A DNA stretch of 64,000 nucleotides from Neisseriales bacterium. Its GTDB lineage: Bacteria; Pseudomonadota; Gammaproteobacteria; Burkholderiales; UBA11063. This document shows positions 25,901-39,189 of this stretch, one piece after another. A program made the position numbers and the translations under genes. Below the pieces are notes generated by a model. The model saw nothing but the letters and a program-made list of their open reading frames with translations, was not told the DNA's origin and made no database searches. Position 1 is the stretch's first letter; the number at the start of each line of letters is the position of its first letter. The DNA is taken from positions 1 through 64,000 of the forward strand of contig SSGX01000021.1 of NCBI GenBank assembly GCA_008017155.1, given 5' to 3'.

Positions 25901-26593
25901 TCAGAAAGCTTCAATTCGATCAAGTTTGTTCAATAAATGCTGTTTAAAACTAAGATCCGAGTCAAATACTCCACCAAACTCAAAGCTTGAGTGGGAAGAA
26001 CTATAGTCACATACCCCATTACTACAAATACAATCATGCCTGGCTTTTATTAATATAGCAATGTTTTCTGTTTTTAGCAGATATTGCAAGCTGATAAATA
26101 TTTGCTTAACTAATCGTTCCTGTAATTGTGGGCGGTGAGCAAAAAAATCAAGTACCGAATTTAGTTTATTTAAACCAACCAGTATGCTATCTGGTTTATA
26201 TGCAATTATGGCTACACCATGAATTGGCACAAGATGGTGTTCACAGGTGCTGGTAAATTTGATATTCTCAGCAATTAATGGATTATGATAAGTAAACTCA
26301 TTTGGCATTGGATTAATCTGGGGGAAATAGTTGTAATCTAGTCCATAAAATAGCTGATTGCACCAGTAATCAACCAATCTATTTGCTGTGTGGCTACTAT
26401 CTTCATCATTAGAGTAAATCCCGAGATTCTCCAAAAATGGAATCAATTTTTTTGCAAGTGAGTCTAAATGCTCCTCATTACTCCATTGTTTTATTAATTG
26501 ATGATTTACTGGATTTTCTATGCCAAATTCTATTAAACGCTTTTGGACTTCCTTACCTAACTCATAATTAGTCTGGTATTGATTGTTTTTCAT
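25901..26593 (-). CDS. folE: GTP cyclohydrolase I
   Basis: A 230-residue protein with the FolE signature STCEHHLVPIHGVAIIAY (zinc Cys and His), GLNKL, and FFAHRPQLQERLV. The second zinc Cys lies in RHDCICSNGV. In most FolE proteins this segment ends in RGV, with the Arg thought to contact the GTP triphosphate; here it is SNGV, and GLSKL is GLNKL, so the protein is somewhat divergent. It opens the pterin branch of folate synthesis. It follows folC by 17 bp on the same strand, making a folate operon. Confidence 0.8.
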   Translation of the reverse strand: MKNNQYQTNYELGKEVQKRLIEFGIENPVNHQLIKQWSNEEHLDSLAKKLIPFLENLGIYSNDEDSSHTANRLVDYWCNQLFYGLDYNYFPQINPMPNEFTYHNPLIAENIKFTSTCEHHLVPIHGVAIIAYKPDSILVGLNKLNSVLDFFAHRPQLQERLVKQIFISLQYLLKTENIAILIKARHDCICSNGVCDYSSSHSSFEFGGVFDSDLSFKQHLLNKLDRIEAF

Positions 26594-26610
26594 AAGTTTA
26601 TCTATCTTTG

Positions 26611-27837
26611 TTAATTAAAGTAGTTTTTTAGTAGATAAATCGAACCACTAATTAAAACTAATTGCTTTTTCATCTTTTTTGCTTGATAAAGTGCTAGCTC
26701 TGGAGATGGTATCACGTAGATATTTTTAAATTTATGTCTTGCCTTTTTCGCCAATATAAATGGATTACTTGCTCTTGGCTGATTACTAATATTACAAAAA
26801 ATAATATTTTGGCTTATTTTGCTATAATTATCAAGCATTTTATCAATATCTTTATCTTTTAGGATCGAGCATACAATTATACTCTCTTTTTTATTTTTAT
26901 ACTGCCTTAGACTCTCTGCCAAAACTTTAGTTCCGCTTTCATTGTGTGATGCATCAGCAAGAATAAGTGGGTAAGTAGAGATTTTTTGTAATCTACCTAA
27001 CCAGATTGTTTCTTTGGCTGCTCTTCTTATAATATTTACATTAACCCCTAAGTCTTTAAGTACGGTATAAGCGCAAAGAAAGTTACGTACCTGAAAATAT
27101 CCGAATAAGCCTAATTCAAATTGATACGATTTATTTTCCTTATCGTTAAAAGATAAGAGTGTAGTGAAATTTTTGAAGTCAAGTTTACTTGTATAATCAT
27201 ATTGATTATCAATTAAAACCAGATTAGATGTCATTTTATTAGCTGTAGTAACAAGTTCTGGGATATTTTCTCCTAGAATTGTCAGACCTTCTTTTATAAT
27301 ACCGCATTTATGTGCTGCAATTTCACTTAATGAATTACCAAGCCATTGAGTATGTTCCAAACTAATATTAGTTATTATCGAATAATTACTATTTACAACA
27401 TTGGTACAATCGTCGCGCCCACCCATGCCTGTTTCAAGTATCAGATAATCGATTCCTTTCTCAGCAAAAAATCTAAACATGATGAGAGTTAGCATTTCAA
27501 ATGAACTAGGGTAGATATTGCTTTTGCCAAGGATTGATTTTAATTCCAGATAGTGTCTGACAAGGGTATTATCATCTATCTGAACTTTGTTATAAGTAAT
27601 GCATTCATTTATCTTACTTATGTGTGGGCTACTAAATTTACCAGTTTTATATCCAGCCTGAAAAAGTCCCTCTTCAAGAAAAGCTGCAGTTGATCCTTTG
27701 CCATTTGTGCCTGCAATATGAATTACCTTATAAGTATATTGTGGATTTTCCAATAATAGCAGAGCTTTTAGCATTAATTTATTATTAAATTCTGTATTTG
27801 GAGGGTTTAAATTAGATAGTTCTTCAATTACATTCAT
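26611..27837 (-). CDS. folC: Dihydrofolate synthase/folylpolyglutamate synthase
   Basis: A 408-residue Mur-ligase-family enzyme. The P-loop HIAGTNGKGSTAAFLEEGL is near 39-57, ILETGMGGRDDCTNVV near 130-145, and NISLEHTQWLGNSL near 153-166, all typical of FolC. It adds glutamate to dihydropteroate and folates. It is cotranscribed with folE. In many Betaproteobacteria folC sits beside accD; here it does not. Confidence 0.9.
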   Translation of the reverse strand: MNVIEELSNLNPPNTEFNNKLMLKALLLLENPQYTYKVIHIAGTNGKGSTAAFLEEGLFQAGYKTGKFSSPHISKINECITYNKVQIDDNTLVRHYLELKSILGKSNIYPSSFEMLTLIMFRFFAEKGIDYLILETGMGGRDDCTNVVNSNYSIITNISLEHTQWLGNSLSEIAAHKCGIIKEGLTILGENIPELVTTANKMTSNLVLIDNQYDYTSKLDFKNFTTLLSFNDKENKSYQFELGLFGYFQVRNFLCAYTVLKDLGVNVNIIRRAAKETIWLGRLQKISTYPLILADASHNESGTKVLAESLRQYKNKKESIIVCSILKDKDIDKMLDNYSKISQNIIFCNISNQPRASNPFILAKKARHKFKNIYVIPSPELALYQAKKMKKQLVLISGSIYLLKNYFN

Positions 27838-27959
27838 ATTTCTATCTCATCTCTAATCATTCATTTTTATATCTAATACTATATTTTCTCAGAAAGTAAT
27901 AGCTTATTGAAAAATTACGTATAGTTTTGATAATTATGTAAAATTAAAAATAAATTATT

Positions 27960-27987
27960 TTGCACCGCACAATTAATGTGGTAGAAT
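27960..27987 (+). promoter_or_regulatory. Promoter of the 42-residue protein gene
   Basis: TTGCAC (27960-27965), a 16-bp spacer, then TAGAAT (27982-27987) preceded by TGG as an extended -10. It is followed 34 bp later by AAGGAG and the small reading frame. Confidence 0.6.
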
Positions 27988-28032
27988 GCTGCTTTGATAG
28001 ATTAAATTATCATTTTAATAAAGGAGATATTT

Positions 28033-28161
28033 ATGTTTATCAAGAAGTTAGCAAAGGTTATTACCTTGATTGTTAAGTCAATGGCAGCGGCTGGCGAGCT
28101 TGAATCAAAAGCTTACTATATTGCTTCAAAAGGTCATGAATCATTGCGTCGCCAAAAATAA
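28033..28161 (+). CDS. Uncharacterised 42-residue basic amphipathic protein
   Basis: A short gene between folC and the oligopeptide transporter. ATG 28033 has a textbook AAGGAG (28021-28026) 6 bp upstream and a good promoter. The protein begins MFIKKLAKVITLIVKSMAAA, a basic, hydrophobic stretch that could form a membrane-binding helix, and ends in a basic tail ESLRRQK. There is no cysteine or signal-peptidase site. I recognise no family. No terminator hairpin is apparent before the convergent oppF-like gene, whose stop is 11 bp away. Confidence 0.7.
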   Translation: MFIKKLAKVITLIVKSMAAAGELESKAYYIASKGHESLRRQK

Positions 28162-28172
28162 TACAGGAATAG

Positions 28173-29162
28173 TCAGTTTTTGGTGATATTGTAGTTTGCT
28201 TTATAACAGCAGACAATAGTGTTATCAAATACTGATTTTTCTGGACGCATAGTCCGACATTTTTCATCGGCAAGAGTGCATCTAGTGCTAAAAACACAGC
28301 CTTTAGGGGGATTAAGCGGAGAGGGTAACTCACCTTCAAGAAGCTTAGTCTCCTTATGCTTTTCGAGTTCAGGATTAGCAACTGGTACTGCAGACAATAG
28401 GGCATTGGTATAAGGGTGCATTGGGTTTTTATAAATTACCCCTTTGTCACCAAGCTCCATAATATTACCAAGATACATTACTAGAATTCGGTCACTTATG
28501 TGTTTTACCACGCTTAAATCATGAGAAATGAACAGTATCGTTAGTTTTAGTTTACGTTGTAATTCTTGAAGTAAATTGATAATTTGTGCCTTGATTGAAA
28601 CATCAAGAGCACTAACCGATTCATCACATATAAGAATCTTTGGATTTAGAATCAATGCTCGGGCAATACCAATTCTTTGGCATTGACCACCCGAAAATTC
28701 GGTTGGGTAGCGGTTGATTTGATTATGACTTAAACCAACCAATTTCATAGTTTCCAATACTCGTGACATTACTTTGTTTTTATTCATATCTGGGTAAAGT
28801 GTCTGTAATGGTTCGGCAATAATTTCAGCTATAGTCATTCTTGGGTCAAGTGCGGCAACTGGATCCTGAAAAATAAACTGTACTTGCTTATGAACTTCGT
28901 CCCAATCTTTACTATTAGCTTTTGCCAAATCAATTTTACTATCAAAGATTGCATTACCATCGGTTATTGGATTTAAGCCAACTAAAGCACGTGCAAGAGA
29001 TGATTTACCACAGCCAGATTCGCCAACAATACCTAAAGTTTCACCTTCATAAACATCAAAACTTACACCGTCTACCGCATGGACAGTTTTTTGTGGCTTT
29101 AAAAATCCAGCTTTAAGATGGAAATGTACTTTAAGATTTTTAACTTCAAGAATTTTATTCAT
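28173..29162 (-). CDS. oppF: Oligopeptide/dipeptide ABC transporter ATP-binding protein OppF/DppF
   Basis: A 329-residue ATPase: Walker A GESGCGKSSLARALVG near 43-58, Q-loop FIFQDPVAALDPRMTI, signature EFSGGQCQRIGIARAL, Walker B KILICDESVSALD and switch HDLSVVKHIS. The C-terminal CVFSTRCTLADEKC, with four-cysteine spacing, is the family tail found in oligopeptide/dipeptide ATPases. It shares a base with oppD (stop/start at 29162) and is last in the operon. Confidence 0.9.
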   Translation of the reverse strand: MNKILEVKNLKVHFHLKAGFLKPQKTVHAVDGVSFDVYEGETLGIVGESGCGKSSLARALVGLNPITDGNAIFDSKIDLAKANSKDWDEVHKQVQFIFQDPVAALDPRMTIAEIIAEPLQTLYPDMNKNKVMSRVLETMKLVGLSHNQINRYPTEFSGGQCQRIGIARALILNPKILICDESVSALDVSIKAQIINLLQELQRKLKLTILFISHDLSVVKHISDRILVMYLGNIMELGDKGVIYKNPMHPYTNALLSAVPVANPELEKHKETKLLEGELPSPLNPPKGCVFSTRCTLADEKCRTMRPEKSVFDNTIVCCYKANYNITKN

Positions 29163-30133
29163 TACTTATTCCCATACAAAGTACATTTAACAACATGTCG
29201 CGGATTAATTTTATTTAGCGGGATTGAAGATTTACATGCTTCAGTAACTCTATCGCAGCGTGACTGAAATGGACATCCGCTAGGTAGATTAAGTAGATTT
29301 GGTGGTTCACCCGGAATAGTTTGCAATTTATCAACTTCACTATCAAGGCTTGGTATTGCTGATAGTAATGCTTGGGTATATGGATGCATTGGGTTATTAA
29401 ATGTTTCTAGTATTGAGGCAGTTTCCATTAACCAGCCACCATACATGACATTTACTCGATCACATAGATTAGCAACTACGCCCATATCGTGGGTAATGAA
29501 AATAATCGTCATTCCCATTTCTTTTCTTAGTTCTTTTAGTAATTGCAGTATTTGTGCTTGAACTGTCACATCCAAAGCTGTTGTTGGTTCATCGGCAATC
29601 AGCATTTTTGGTCTTGTAAGTAATGTCATTGCGATCATAACCCGCTGCCGCATTCCACCCGAGAATTCGTGTGGATAGAGGTTGATACGATTTTTCGCTT
29701 CCGGGATTTTTACATGTTCAAGCATTTGAATTGATTGATTAAGCGCGTCTTTATAATTTAACCCTTTATGTAGCATTAAAACCTCAGTCATTTGTGAACT
29801 GATTTTTAGATAAGGATTTAGTGATGTCATTGGATCCTGAAAAATCATACCAATCTTATCACCGCGAATCTTATTTAATTCTCTTGCTGGCATGCCAATC
29901 AATTCCTGCCCCATGAATTTAACAGATCCAGAAACTTTGGCGTTATTTGCAAGTAAACCCATGACAGCAAGCATAGTCTGGCTTTTACCCGAGCCTGATT
30001 CACCAACGACACCAATTATTTCCTGATCATAGGCTTTAAATGATAAGCCATTTACTGCCTTTACGATACCATCCATTACCTTGAATTCTACATTCAAGTC
30101 TCTTACTTCAAGAATTGGAGTATTATTACTCAT
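29162..30133 (-). CDS. oppD: Oligopeptide/dipeptide ABC transporter ATP-binding protein OppD/DppD
   Basis: A 323-residue ATPase: Walker [17 protein letters not shown] near 43-58, Q-loop [14 protein letters not shown], signature [14 protein letters not shown], Walker [20 protein letters not shown] (partial listing) and HDMGVVANL. The C-terminal [14 protein letters not shown] tail is the oligopeptide/dipeptide-specific extension. It pairs with oppF as the heterodimeric ATPase. The gap to the oppC-like gene is 13 bp. Confidence 0.9.
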   Translation of the reverse strand: MSNNTPILEVRDLNVEFKVMDGIVKAVNGLSFKAYDQEIIGVVGESGSGKSQTMLAVMGLLANNAKVSGSVKFMGQELIGMPARELNKIRGDKIGMIFQDPMTSLNPYLKISSQMTEVLMLHKGLNYKDALNQSIQMLEHVKIPEAKNRINLYPHEFSGGMRQRVMIAMTLLTRPKMLIADEPTTALDVTVQAQILQLLKELRKEMGMTIIFITHDMGVVANLCDRVNVMYGGWLMETASILETFNNPMHPYTQALLSAIPSLDSEVDKLQTIPGEPPNLLNLPSGCPFQSRCDRVTEACKSSIPLNKINPRHVVKCTLYGNK

Positions 30134-30146
30134 TTAACTACCTTAA

Positions 30147-31019
30147 TTAACGAGGATCAAGTGCATCACGTAAGCCATTTGCTACGAATGCAAAAGATAA
30201 TAGGGTTATTGTCATTAGTCCTGCCGGAAATAATAATAGCCACCATGATTCCATATTTTGTGCACCATCCGCGATTAGTAATCCCCATGATGTCATTGGT
30301 TCAGTTACGCCTAAACCAAAAAATGAAAGTACTGCGGATAAAACAATCATATTAGGTACTGTCAGTGCTGCATAAACAATAACAACACCAAGTAAATTCG
30401 GGATTACATGGCGAGTAATAATTTTTAGGTTACTAACTCCTGAAACCAATGCTGCTTCAACATATTCTTTATGTTTGATACCTAGGGTTTGCCCACGAAC
30501 GATACGCGCCATATCAAGCCATGAAATTGCTGCAATTGCAACGAATGACAGGGCAACACTATTACCAAAGAGGGTAATTAGGAGAATACAGAAAAAGAGA
30601 AAAGGGATCCCATATAGAATATCTACAATTCGCATCATGATTGTATCGACTTTGCCACCCACATAACCAGCAATCGCACCATAAAAAATACCAATCAGAA
30701 GGACGACAAGAGCAGCAGCAAAGGCAATTGCAAAAGTAATCCTACCACCAATAAATGCGCGAACAAATAAATCGCGTCCAAGATTGTCGGTACCAAATAG
30801 ATGCTTGGCATTTGGTGTTTGTAAAATTTCGCTCCAGTTGGTTTTATCATAACTAATACTACTTAGCATCGGAACAAAAATACACATTAAAGTTAGAATA
30901 ACAATAATTGACAGACTTAATAACGCTAATTTATTTTTAGCGAAGCGTTTAAATACATTGCTCCAGAAGCCTTTGGCTTTAGGAATATCAAGATTTAGAT
31001 CTTTAGTTTTAGCTAGCAT
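30147..31019 (-). CDS. oppC: Oligopeptide/dipeptide ABC transporter permease OppC/DppC
   Basis: A 290-residue inner-membrane permease with an N-terminal OppC_N segment (FWSNVFKRFAKNKLALLSLSI, beginning of a helix), the GTDNLGRDLFVRAFIGGRI motif, and the EAA loop EAALVSGVSNLKIITRHVIPN. About six helices. It forms the pore with OppB. Confidence 0.9.
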   Translation of the reverse strand: MLAKTKDLNLDIPKAKGFWSNVFKRFAKNKLALLSLSIIVILTLMCIFVPMLSSISYDKTNWSEILQTPNAKHLFGTDNLGRDLFVRAFIGGRITFAIAFAAALVVLLIGIFYGAIAGYVGGKVDTIMMRIVDILYGIPFLFFCILLITLFGNSVALSFVAIAAISWLDMARIVRGQTLGIKHKEYVEAALVSGVSNLKIITRHVIPNLLGVVIVYAALTVPNMIVLSAVLSFFGLGVTEPMTSWGLLIADGAQNMESWWLLLFPAGLMTITLLSFAFVANGLRDALDPR

Positions 31020-31028
31020 GAAATTACC

Positions 31029-31961
31029 TTACTGCTTAATTTTAGGGTCTAGTAACATATAACAAATGTCAACAATGATATTAAAAATTATGGTTAGCGA
31101 GCTACCAAAGATAGTTATTGCCATTATCATATTGTAATCACGATTGGTTGCTGCATTGGTTGTAAGGATTCCAAGCCCCGGTAAGGTGAAAATCTGCTCA
31201 GTTACAACTGCACCAACCAAAATCCCGGCAAACATTGGACCTAGAACTGAAACAACTGGTAAAAGAGTGGGGCGGATAGCATGTTTAAAAAGAATTTTAC
31301 GGGTTGGTAAGCCCTTGGCTCTAGCGGTACGAATATAATTTGAATTTAAGACATCAATAATACTACCACGCGTTACAAAAGCGATTGTCGGTGTATAGGC
31401 AAGGGTTAGAATCGCTACAGGCATAAATACATGCATGAAATCACCATCGCCCCAGCCACCAGCCGGGAAAATTTGTAAAGTGACAGCAAATAGCAATACT
31501 GCCAGTGGTCCAGTTACCATTGTTGGAACTGCGGTAAAGAATATATTACTTGCAACTACTATTTTATCAAAAATTGAATTTTTATGTAATCCGGCATAAC
31601 AACCAACAAGGATACCCAGCGGTACAGCAACCATCATAGTATAAACACTTAGTTGCAAAGTAACCCAAAACCCACCCATATTATCCGGAAATAAGAGCTG
31701 ATTAATTGGTTGACCAAGATATTTCATTGAAATACCAAAACTACCATGTATTAAATCATCCAAATACATTAGATATTGCTGCCAAAGTGGCAAATCCAGC
31801 CGATATTGATGCATGAGTGCCGCAAGAGCTTCAGGCGATAGTGCGCGTTCACCATCAAATGGATTACCCGGTGTCATATGTACTAGAAAAAATACCAGCG
31901 TAATAATCGCCAGCATGGTTGGTATTGATACCAAAATACGTTTTAGAATAAATTTTAGCAT
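31029..31961 (-). CDS. oppB: Oligopeptide/dipeptide ABC transporter permease OppB/DppB
   Basis: A 310-residue permease. The N-terminus MLKFILKRILVSIPTMLAI and HMTPGNPFDGERALSPEAL match the OppB/DppB family, and the EAA loop reads RTARAKGLPTRKILFKHAIRP. Six transmembrane segments. It is spaced 9 bp before oppC in the transcript and 62 bp after oppA. Confidence 0.9.
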   Translation of the reverse strand: MLKFILKRILVSIPTMLAIITLVFFLVHMTPGNPFDGERALSPEALAALMHQYRLDLPLWQQYLMYLDDLIHGSFGISMKYLGQPINQLLFPDNMGGFWVTLQLSVYTMMVAVPLGILVGCYAGLHKNSIFDKIVVASNIFFTAVPTMVTGPLAVLLFAVTLQIFPAGGWGDGDFMHVFMPVAILTLAYTPTIAFVTRGSIIDVLNSNYIRTARAKGLPTRKILFKHAIRPTLLPVVSVLGPMFAGILVGAVVTEQIFTLPGLGILTTNAATNRDYNMIMAITIFGSSLTIIFNIIVDICYMLLDPKIKQ

Positions 31962-32023
31962 TGGTGCTAATTTTCCTTAATAAATCTCAAATCTAATAAG
32001 TTGTTATAAAGATAAATCCAGAA

Positions 32024-33661
32024 TTAAAATTTATACCATTTACTTTGCACATGATCAAGATGGTTGCCCTCTATTTCATAGCCTTTCACCTTAGGATTAA
32101 TTAGTCGGTAGTAAGTATATTGATATAGGGGGATAACACCATATTCATCCATTGCGATCTGGATTGCTTTGCGAATTAAATCTACTCGCTCTTCTGGACT
32201 TGCCGTTTGTTGTGCCTGAGCAAGGAGATTATTATATTCTTTATTACACATTTTACTATTGTTTTGTGGATTCCCGCACTGGTAAAGATTTGTATAACTA
32301 TCCACACTGTCATAATCAGCAATCCAACCATCACGAGCTACATCATAGTTGGCTGTATTTCTAGCTTTGAGGAAGGTTTTCCATTCTTGATTAGCAATTG
32401 TTACATGAATGCTATTTTCACCAAAAACCTCTTGCCACATTGAGCCAATAGCTAATGCTACTTTTTTATGTAGATCATTAGTATTATAGGAAATCGAGAT
32501 TTCTAGCGGATTATTTGGTCCGTAACCAGAGTCCTTGAATAGTTTTTGTGCTTCGGTAATTTGCTTATCTCGTGACCATTTTGCCCAATCATAATCTAGC
32601 CCGGCAAATTTGCCTGCTTCAACTGTTGATGTTACATAAGAGTAAGCGGGCACTTGGTCTTGACCTAGAACCACTTTAACTAGTGCACTACGGTCAACTG
32701 CCATTGAAAGTGCCTGACGTAATTTTAGATTATCACGAAATTTGGGTAAAGTCATATTTAAATCATAGTAGTATAAACCCTCTTGGGTGACAGTATGCTC
32801 TTGCTCGGGCATTTCCCTTTTGATAGTTTTATATTGATCTATAGGTAATCTGTAGGTTATATCAATGTTCCCTGATTTATATTGACTAAGTGAACTACTG
32901 AAGTCAACAATAGGCATAAATTTTACTTGATTGATACTAACATCTTTTGCATCATAATAATAAGAGTTTTTACTAAGAAGGATATAACCTTTGATGACCC
33001 ATTCGGTAAGTTTGTAAGCACCAGAATTTACCATTTTACCCGGTTGTGTCCAGTCATTATTGCCATACTTATTAATATTGCTTTTGGAAACTATGCCTAA
33101 ATTTGGCATGGCACATATTGCCAAGAATGAAGCGTCTGGATGAACAAGTTTTATCTGTACTGTGCTTTTATCAATTGCAGATACTGCCAGTGCAGATGGT
33201 GGGAGTTTATTATCGATAATTGCTTGTCCATTAACTATGTTACTACCAAGAATATTATACGGTGAAGCAACTTTTGGATCAACAATCCTTTGAAAGGAAA
33301 AGACTACATCGTTGGCTGTAATCGGTGTTCCATCTGAGAACTTCATATCTTGACGTAAATGGAAGGTGTAGGTCAATTGATCTTTGGAAATATCCCAAGT
33401 TTCAGCAAGTCCAGGAATAGTTTGCATCTTCTGATCAAATGAAGCTAATCCTTCAAATAGATCATAGATAATACGGCTACTTTGGGTATCTTGCGTTAAC
33501 GCTGGATCTAAGGTTGGTGCATCTTCACCATTATCGACTACAATCATGTCTTTATGATTGCCAGTTTGAGCTGATTTGCTTTTGAAGCAGCCAGTAATGC
33601 CTGTTACTAGCCCAAGAGAGCTTACAATTATGACTAATTTTGTTATTGTTTTTAATTTCAT
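32024..33661 (-). CDS. oppA: Oligopeptide/dipeptide ABC transporter substrate-binding lipoprotein
   Basis: A 545-residue SBP_bac_5 protein. A lipoprotein signal ends in GITGC (Cys25). The mature part shows the family pattern: DPALTQDTQSSRIIYDLFEGL, LAETWDISKDQLTYTFHLR, MKFSDGTPITANDVVFSFQR and RQALSMAVDR. It opens the five-gene oppA-B-C-D-F operon. Peptide import is the likely role; substrate length cannot be read. Its own promoter lies just upstream. Confidence 0.9.
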   Translation of the reverse strand: MKLKTITKLVIIVSSLGLVTGITGCFKSKSAQTGNHKDMIVVDNGEDAPTLDPALTQDTQSSRIIYDLFEGLASFDQKMQTIPGLAETWDISKDQLTYTFHLRQDMKFSDGTPITANDVVFSFQRIVDPKVASPYNILGSNIVNGQAIIDNKLPPSALAVSAIDKSTVQIKLVHPDASFLAICAMPNLGIVSKSNINKYGNNDWTQPGKMVNSGAYKLTEWVIKGYILLSKNSYYYDAKDVSINQVKFMPIVDFSSSLSQYKSGNIDITYRLPIDQYKTIKREMPEQEHTVTQEGLYYYDLNMTLPKFRDNLKLRQALSMAVDRSALVKVVLGQDQVPAYSYVTSTVEAGKFAGLDYDWAKWSRDKQITEAQKLFKDSGYGPNNPLEISISYNTNDLHKKVALAIGSMWQEVFGENSIHVTIANQEWKTFLKARNTANYDVARDGWIADYDSVDSYTNLYQCGNPQNNSKMCNKEYNNLLAQAQQTASPEERVDLIRKAIQIAMDEYGVIPLYQYTYYRLINPKVKGYEIEGNHLDHVQSKWYKF

Positions 33662-33690
33662 CTAGTGATAGACCTGAAAAATTTGCAATT

Positions 33691-33699
33691 ATTATAACA
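33691..33699 (-). promoter_or_regulatory. Extended -10 promoter of the opp operon
   Basis: On the minus strand TGTTATAAT, a TGn extended -10, lies about 30 bp before the oppA start. No good -35 is seen, consistent with an extended -10 promoter. Confidence 0.5.
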
Positions 33700-33764
33700 T
33701 TTATGATTATTTTGTGTTGTTACGCTGCATATAAAAGATAACTAGGATCCTATTTTTAGCTATA

Positions 33765-33773
33765 TGGTATAAT
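33765..33773 (+). promoter_or_regulatory. Extended -10 promoter upstream of pyrG
   Basis: TGGTATAAT at 33765-33773 is a consensus extended -10 pointing toward pyrG. It gives a leader of about 230 nt that ends in an intrinsic terminator just before the gene. No matching -35 hexamer is seen. Confidence 0.55.
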
Positions 33774-33783
33774 AATTCCATTA

Positions 33784-33900
33784 ATGTATATAGTCTTTTG
33801 TTTAAAATTAATAATCATTGAAATAAGGTCGAAATTAATCATGACAGGTTTTTCAATGTTACTAAAAAATATGAAAAGATTTATGGGAACTTTTAGATGA
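33784..33900 (+). other. Short open frame in the pyrG leader
   Basis: A 38-codon ATG frame (33784-33900) starts about five bases after the predicted transcript start; an inner ATG at 33841 gives a 19-codon version. The inner start has AAGG 12 bp upstream, which is too far. The short version is rich in Met, Phe, Lys and Arg. It may be chance, or a leader peptide; nothing known is recognised. Confidence 0.25.
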
Positions 33901-33957
33901 TTTGTTTTTATAGCTGTAATAGTAGTAAATACATAAAATGCGCGTAGATTTTCAAGC

Positions 33958-33986
33958 GAGGGGGATAATTCCCCCTCTTTTTTATT
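33958..33986 (+). terminator. Intrinsic terminator in the pyrG leader (possible attenuator)
   Basis: Perfect 7-bp stem GAGGGGG (33958-33964) and CCCCCTC (33971-33977), six-base loop, followed by TTTTTTATTGTTTTTT. It ends 25 bp before the pyrG start and lies downstream of a plus-strand promoter, so it must either end a short RNA or control read-through into pyrG. Confidence 0.8.
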
Positions 33987-34008
33987 GTTTTTTCTTATAT
34001 GAGAGTAA

Positions 34009-37789
<3,781 letters not shown>

Positions 37790-37810
37790 TACTGAAGAAA
37801 TATTTTTATA

Positions 37811-37841
37811 AAAAAGGCATCAAAATTTTGATGCCTTTTTT
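37811..37841. terminator. Bidirectional terminator between eno and thrC
   Basis: A 30-bp perfect palindrome (37811-37840): AAAAAGGCATCAAAA followed by its complement, with T/A runs on both sides. Serves convergent eno and thrC. Confidence 0.9.
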
Positions 37842-37855
37842 ATATATGTAAGAAG

Positions 37856-39130
37856 CTATTTATTTGCTAGGACTGCCGCAACCTGACGGATATCAGCATC
37901 AGTCTCAACCAGTTTTACTGGTTTATCAAGTAAAGTTTGTAATTGTGGTGCAACTGGTAAGATATTACCAATAATCGGCTCAATAATAGTTTCAAATTTA
38001 CATGGATCAGCAGTAGCTGCAATTATCCATGGCTTATCATCAAGCTTTTTACGGGCAAAATATCCGGTCGCCGTATGTGGACATACCACATAATTAAATT
38101 TCTGATTAACTTCAGTAATAATTTCTTTGATTTCTTCATCGTTAACGCTAAAGGCTTTAACATTTGCGCGGAATGTTTCAGGAGTATTATATAAATAGCT
38201 CAGACGCTCAAAATTACTTGGATTTCCAACATCCATTGCATTCGCAATTGTTGCAATACTCTTACGTGGCTCAAATTTACCATTATCTAGATAGTCTGAG
38301 ATTACCCGGTTGGCATTGGTCGCAAGACTAATTTCACGAATTGGGAAGCCCATTGCTTTTGCCCAAAAAGCTGCTGTAGAATTACCAACATTACCAGTTG
38401 GGATAATATATCCAGCTTTTTCACCATGTTTTAGGAAAAATTGCCAGCTGGTATAAGCGTAGTAAGTAAGTTGTGGCAGTAATCGAGCAATATTAATACT
38501 ATTCGCACTACTCAAATGTGCACGGCTAGTAAACCATTCATCGCTAAATGCTTGTTTAACAATTTTTTGGCAATCATCAAAAGTTCCATTAACCGCAACT
38601 GAGAGAATGTTTTCGCCCCAACAAGTAATTTGTTGTTCCTGACGTTTGGAAATTTGTCCTTTCGGGAACATTACCACAACTTCAATATTTGGCTTTTGAT
38701 AAAAAGCACCAGCAACCGCAGAACCTGTATCTCCAGAAGTTGCAACGATAATTGTAGTTTTTCGTTCTTTAGATAAACGAGTCATACATTCAGCAAGAAA
38801 CCTAGCACCAAAATCCTTGAATGACAGAGTTGGTCCCTGAAATAATTCCATTATATAGGTGTTCGCGTTTAATTCACGTACTGGTAATGGAAAATTAAAG
38901 GCATTTCGACAGATGTCAGATAGCTGTGATTCAAGCTGATCGCCTTTGAAATAATCCGCAAGAATTTTTGCCGCAAATTCTGGATAGCTTAATTTACTAT
39001 CTAGATCAGCAATATTTATCTGCGGGAAATATTCTGGGACAAATAAGCCACCATCTTCCGCTAAGCCTTGTAGGATTGCTGCGCTTACACTTTTATGATT
39101 ATTTTTATCACGAGTACTATAAAAAAACAT
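37856..39130 (-). CDS. thrC: Threonine synthase
   Basis: A 424-residue PLP enzyme: FYSTRDKNNHKSVSAAILQG, FQGPTLSFKDFGARFL with the PLP Lys (SFKD), ATSGDTGSAVAGAF and IIPTGNVGNSTAAFWAKAMG. It turns O-phosphohomoserine into threonine. It is the last gene of thrA-thrB-thrC but is separated from thrB by 193 bp carrying a palindromic element. Confidence 0.95.
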   Translation of the reverse strand: MFFYSTRDKNNHKSVSAAILQGLAEDGGLFVPEYFPQINIADLDSKLSYPEFAAKILADYFKGDQLESQLSDICRNAFNFPLPVRELNANTYIMELFQGPTLSFKDFGARFLAECMTRLSKERKTTIIVATSGDTGSAVAGAFYQKPNIEVVVMFPKGQISKRQEQQITCWGENILSVAVNGTFDDCQKIVKQAFSDEWFTSRAHLSSANSINIARLLPQLTYYAYTSWQFFLKHGEKAGYIIPTGNVGNSTAAFWAKAMGFPIREISLATNANRVISDYLDNGKFEPRKSIATIANAMDVGNPSNFERLSYLYNTPETFRANVKAFSVNDEEIKEIITEVNQKFNYVVCPHTATGYFARKKLDDKPWIIAATADPCKFETIIEPIIGNILPVAPQLQTLLDKPVKLVETDADIRQVAAVLANK

Positions 39131-39189
39131 GATTTATTCCTGTATTAATTAAGCCGGGATTTTCGGCTAAAATAACTTATTCACTGGTG

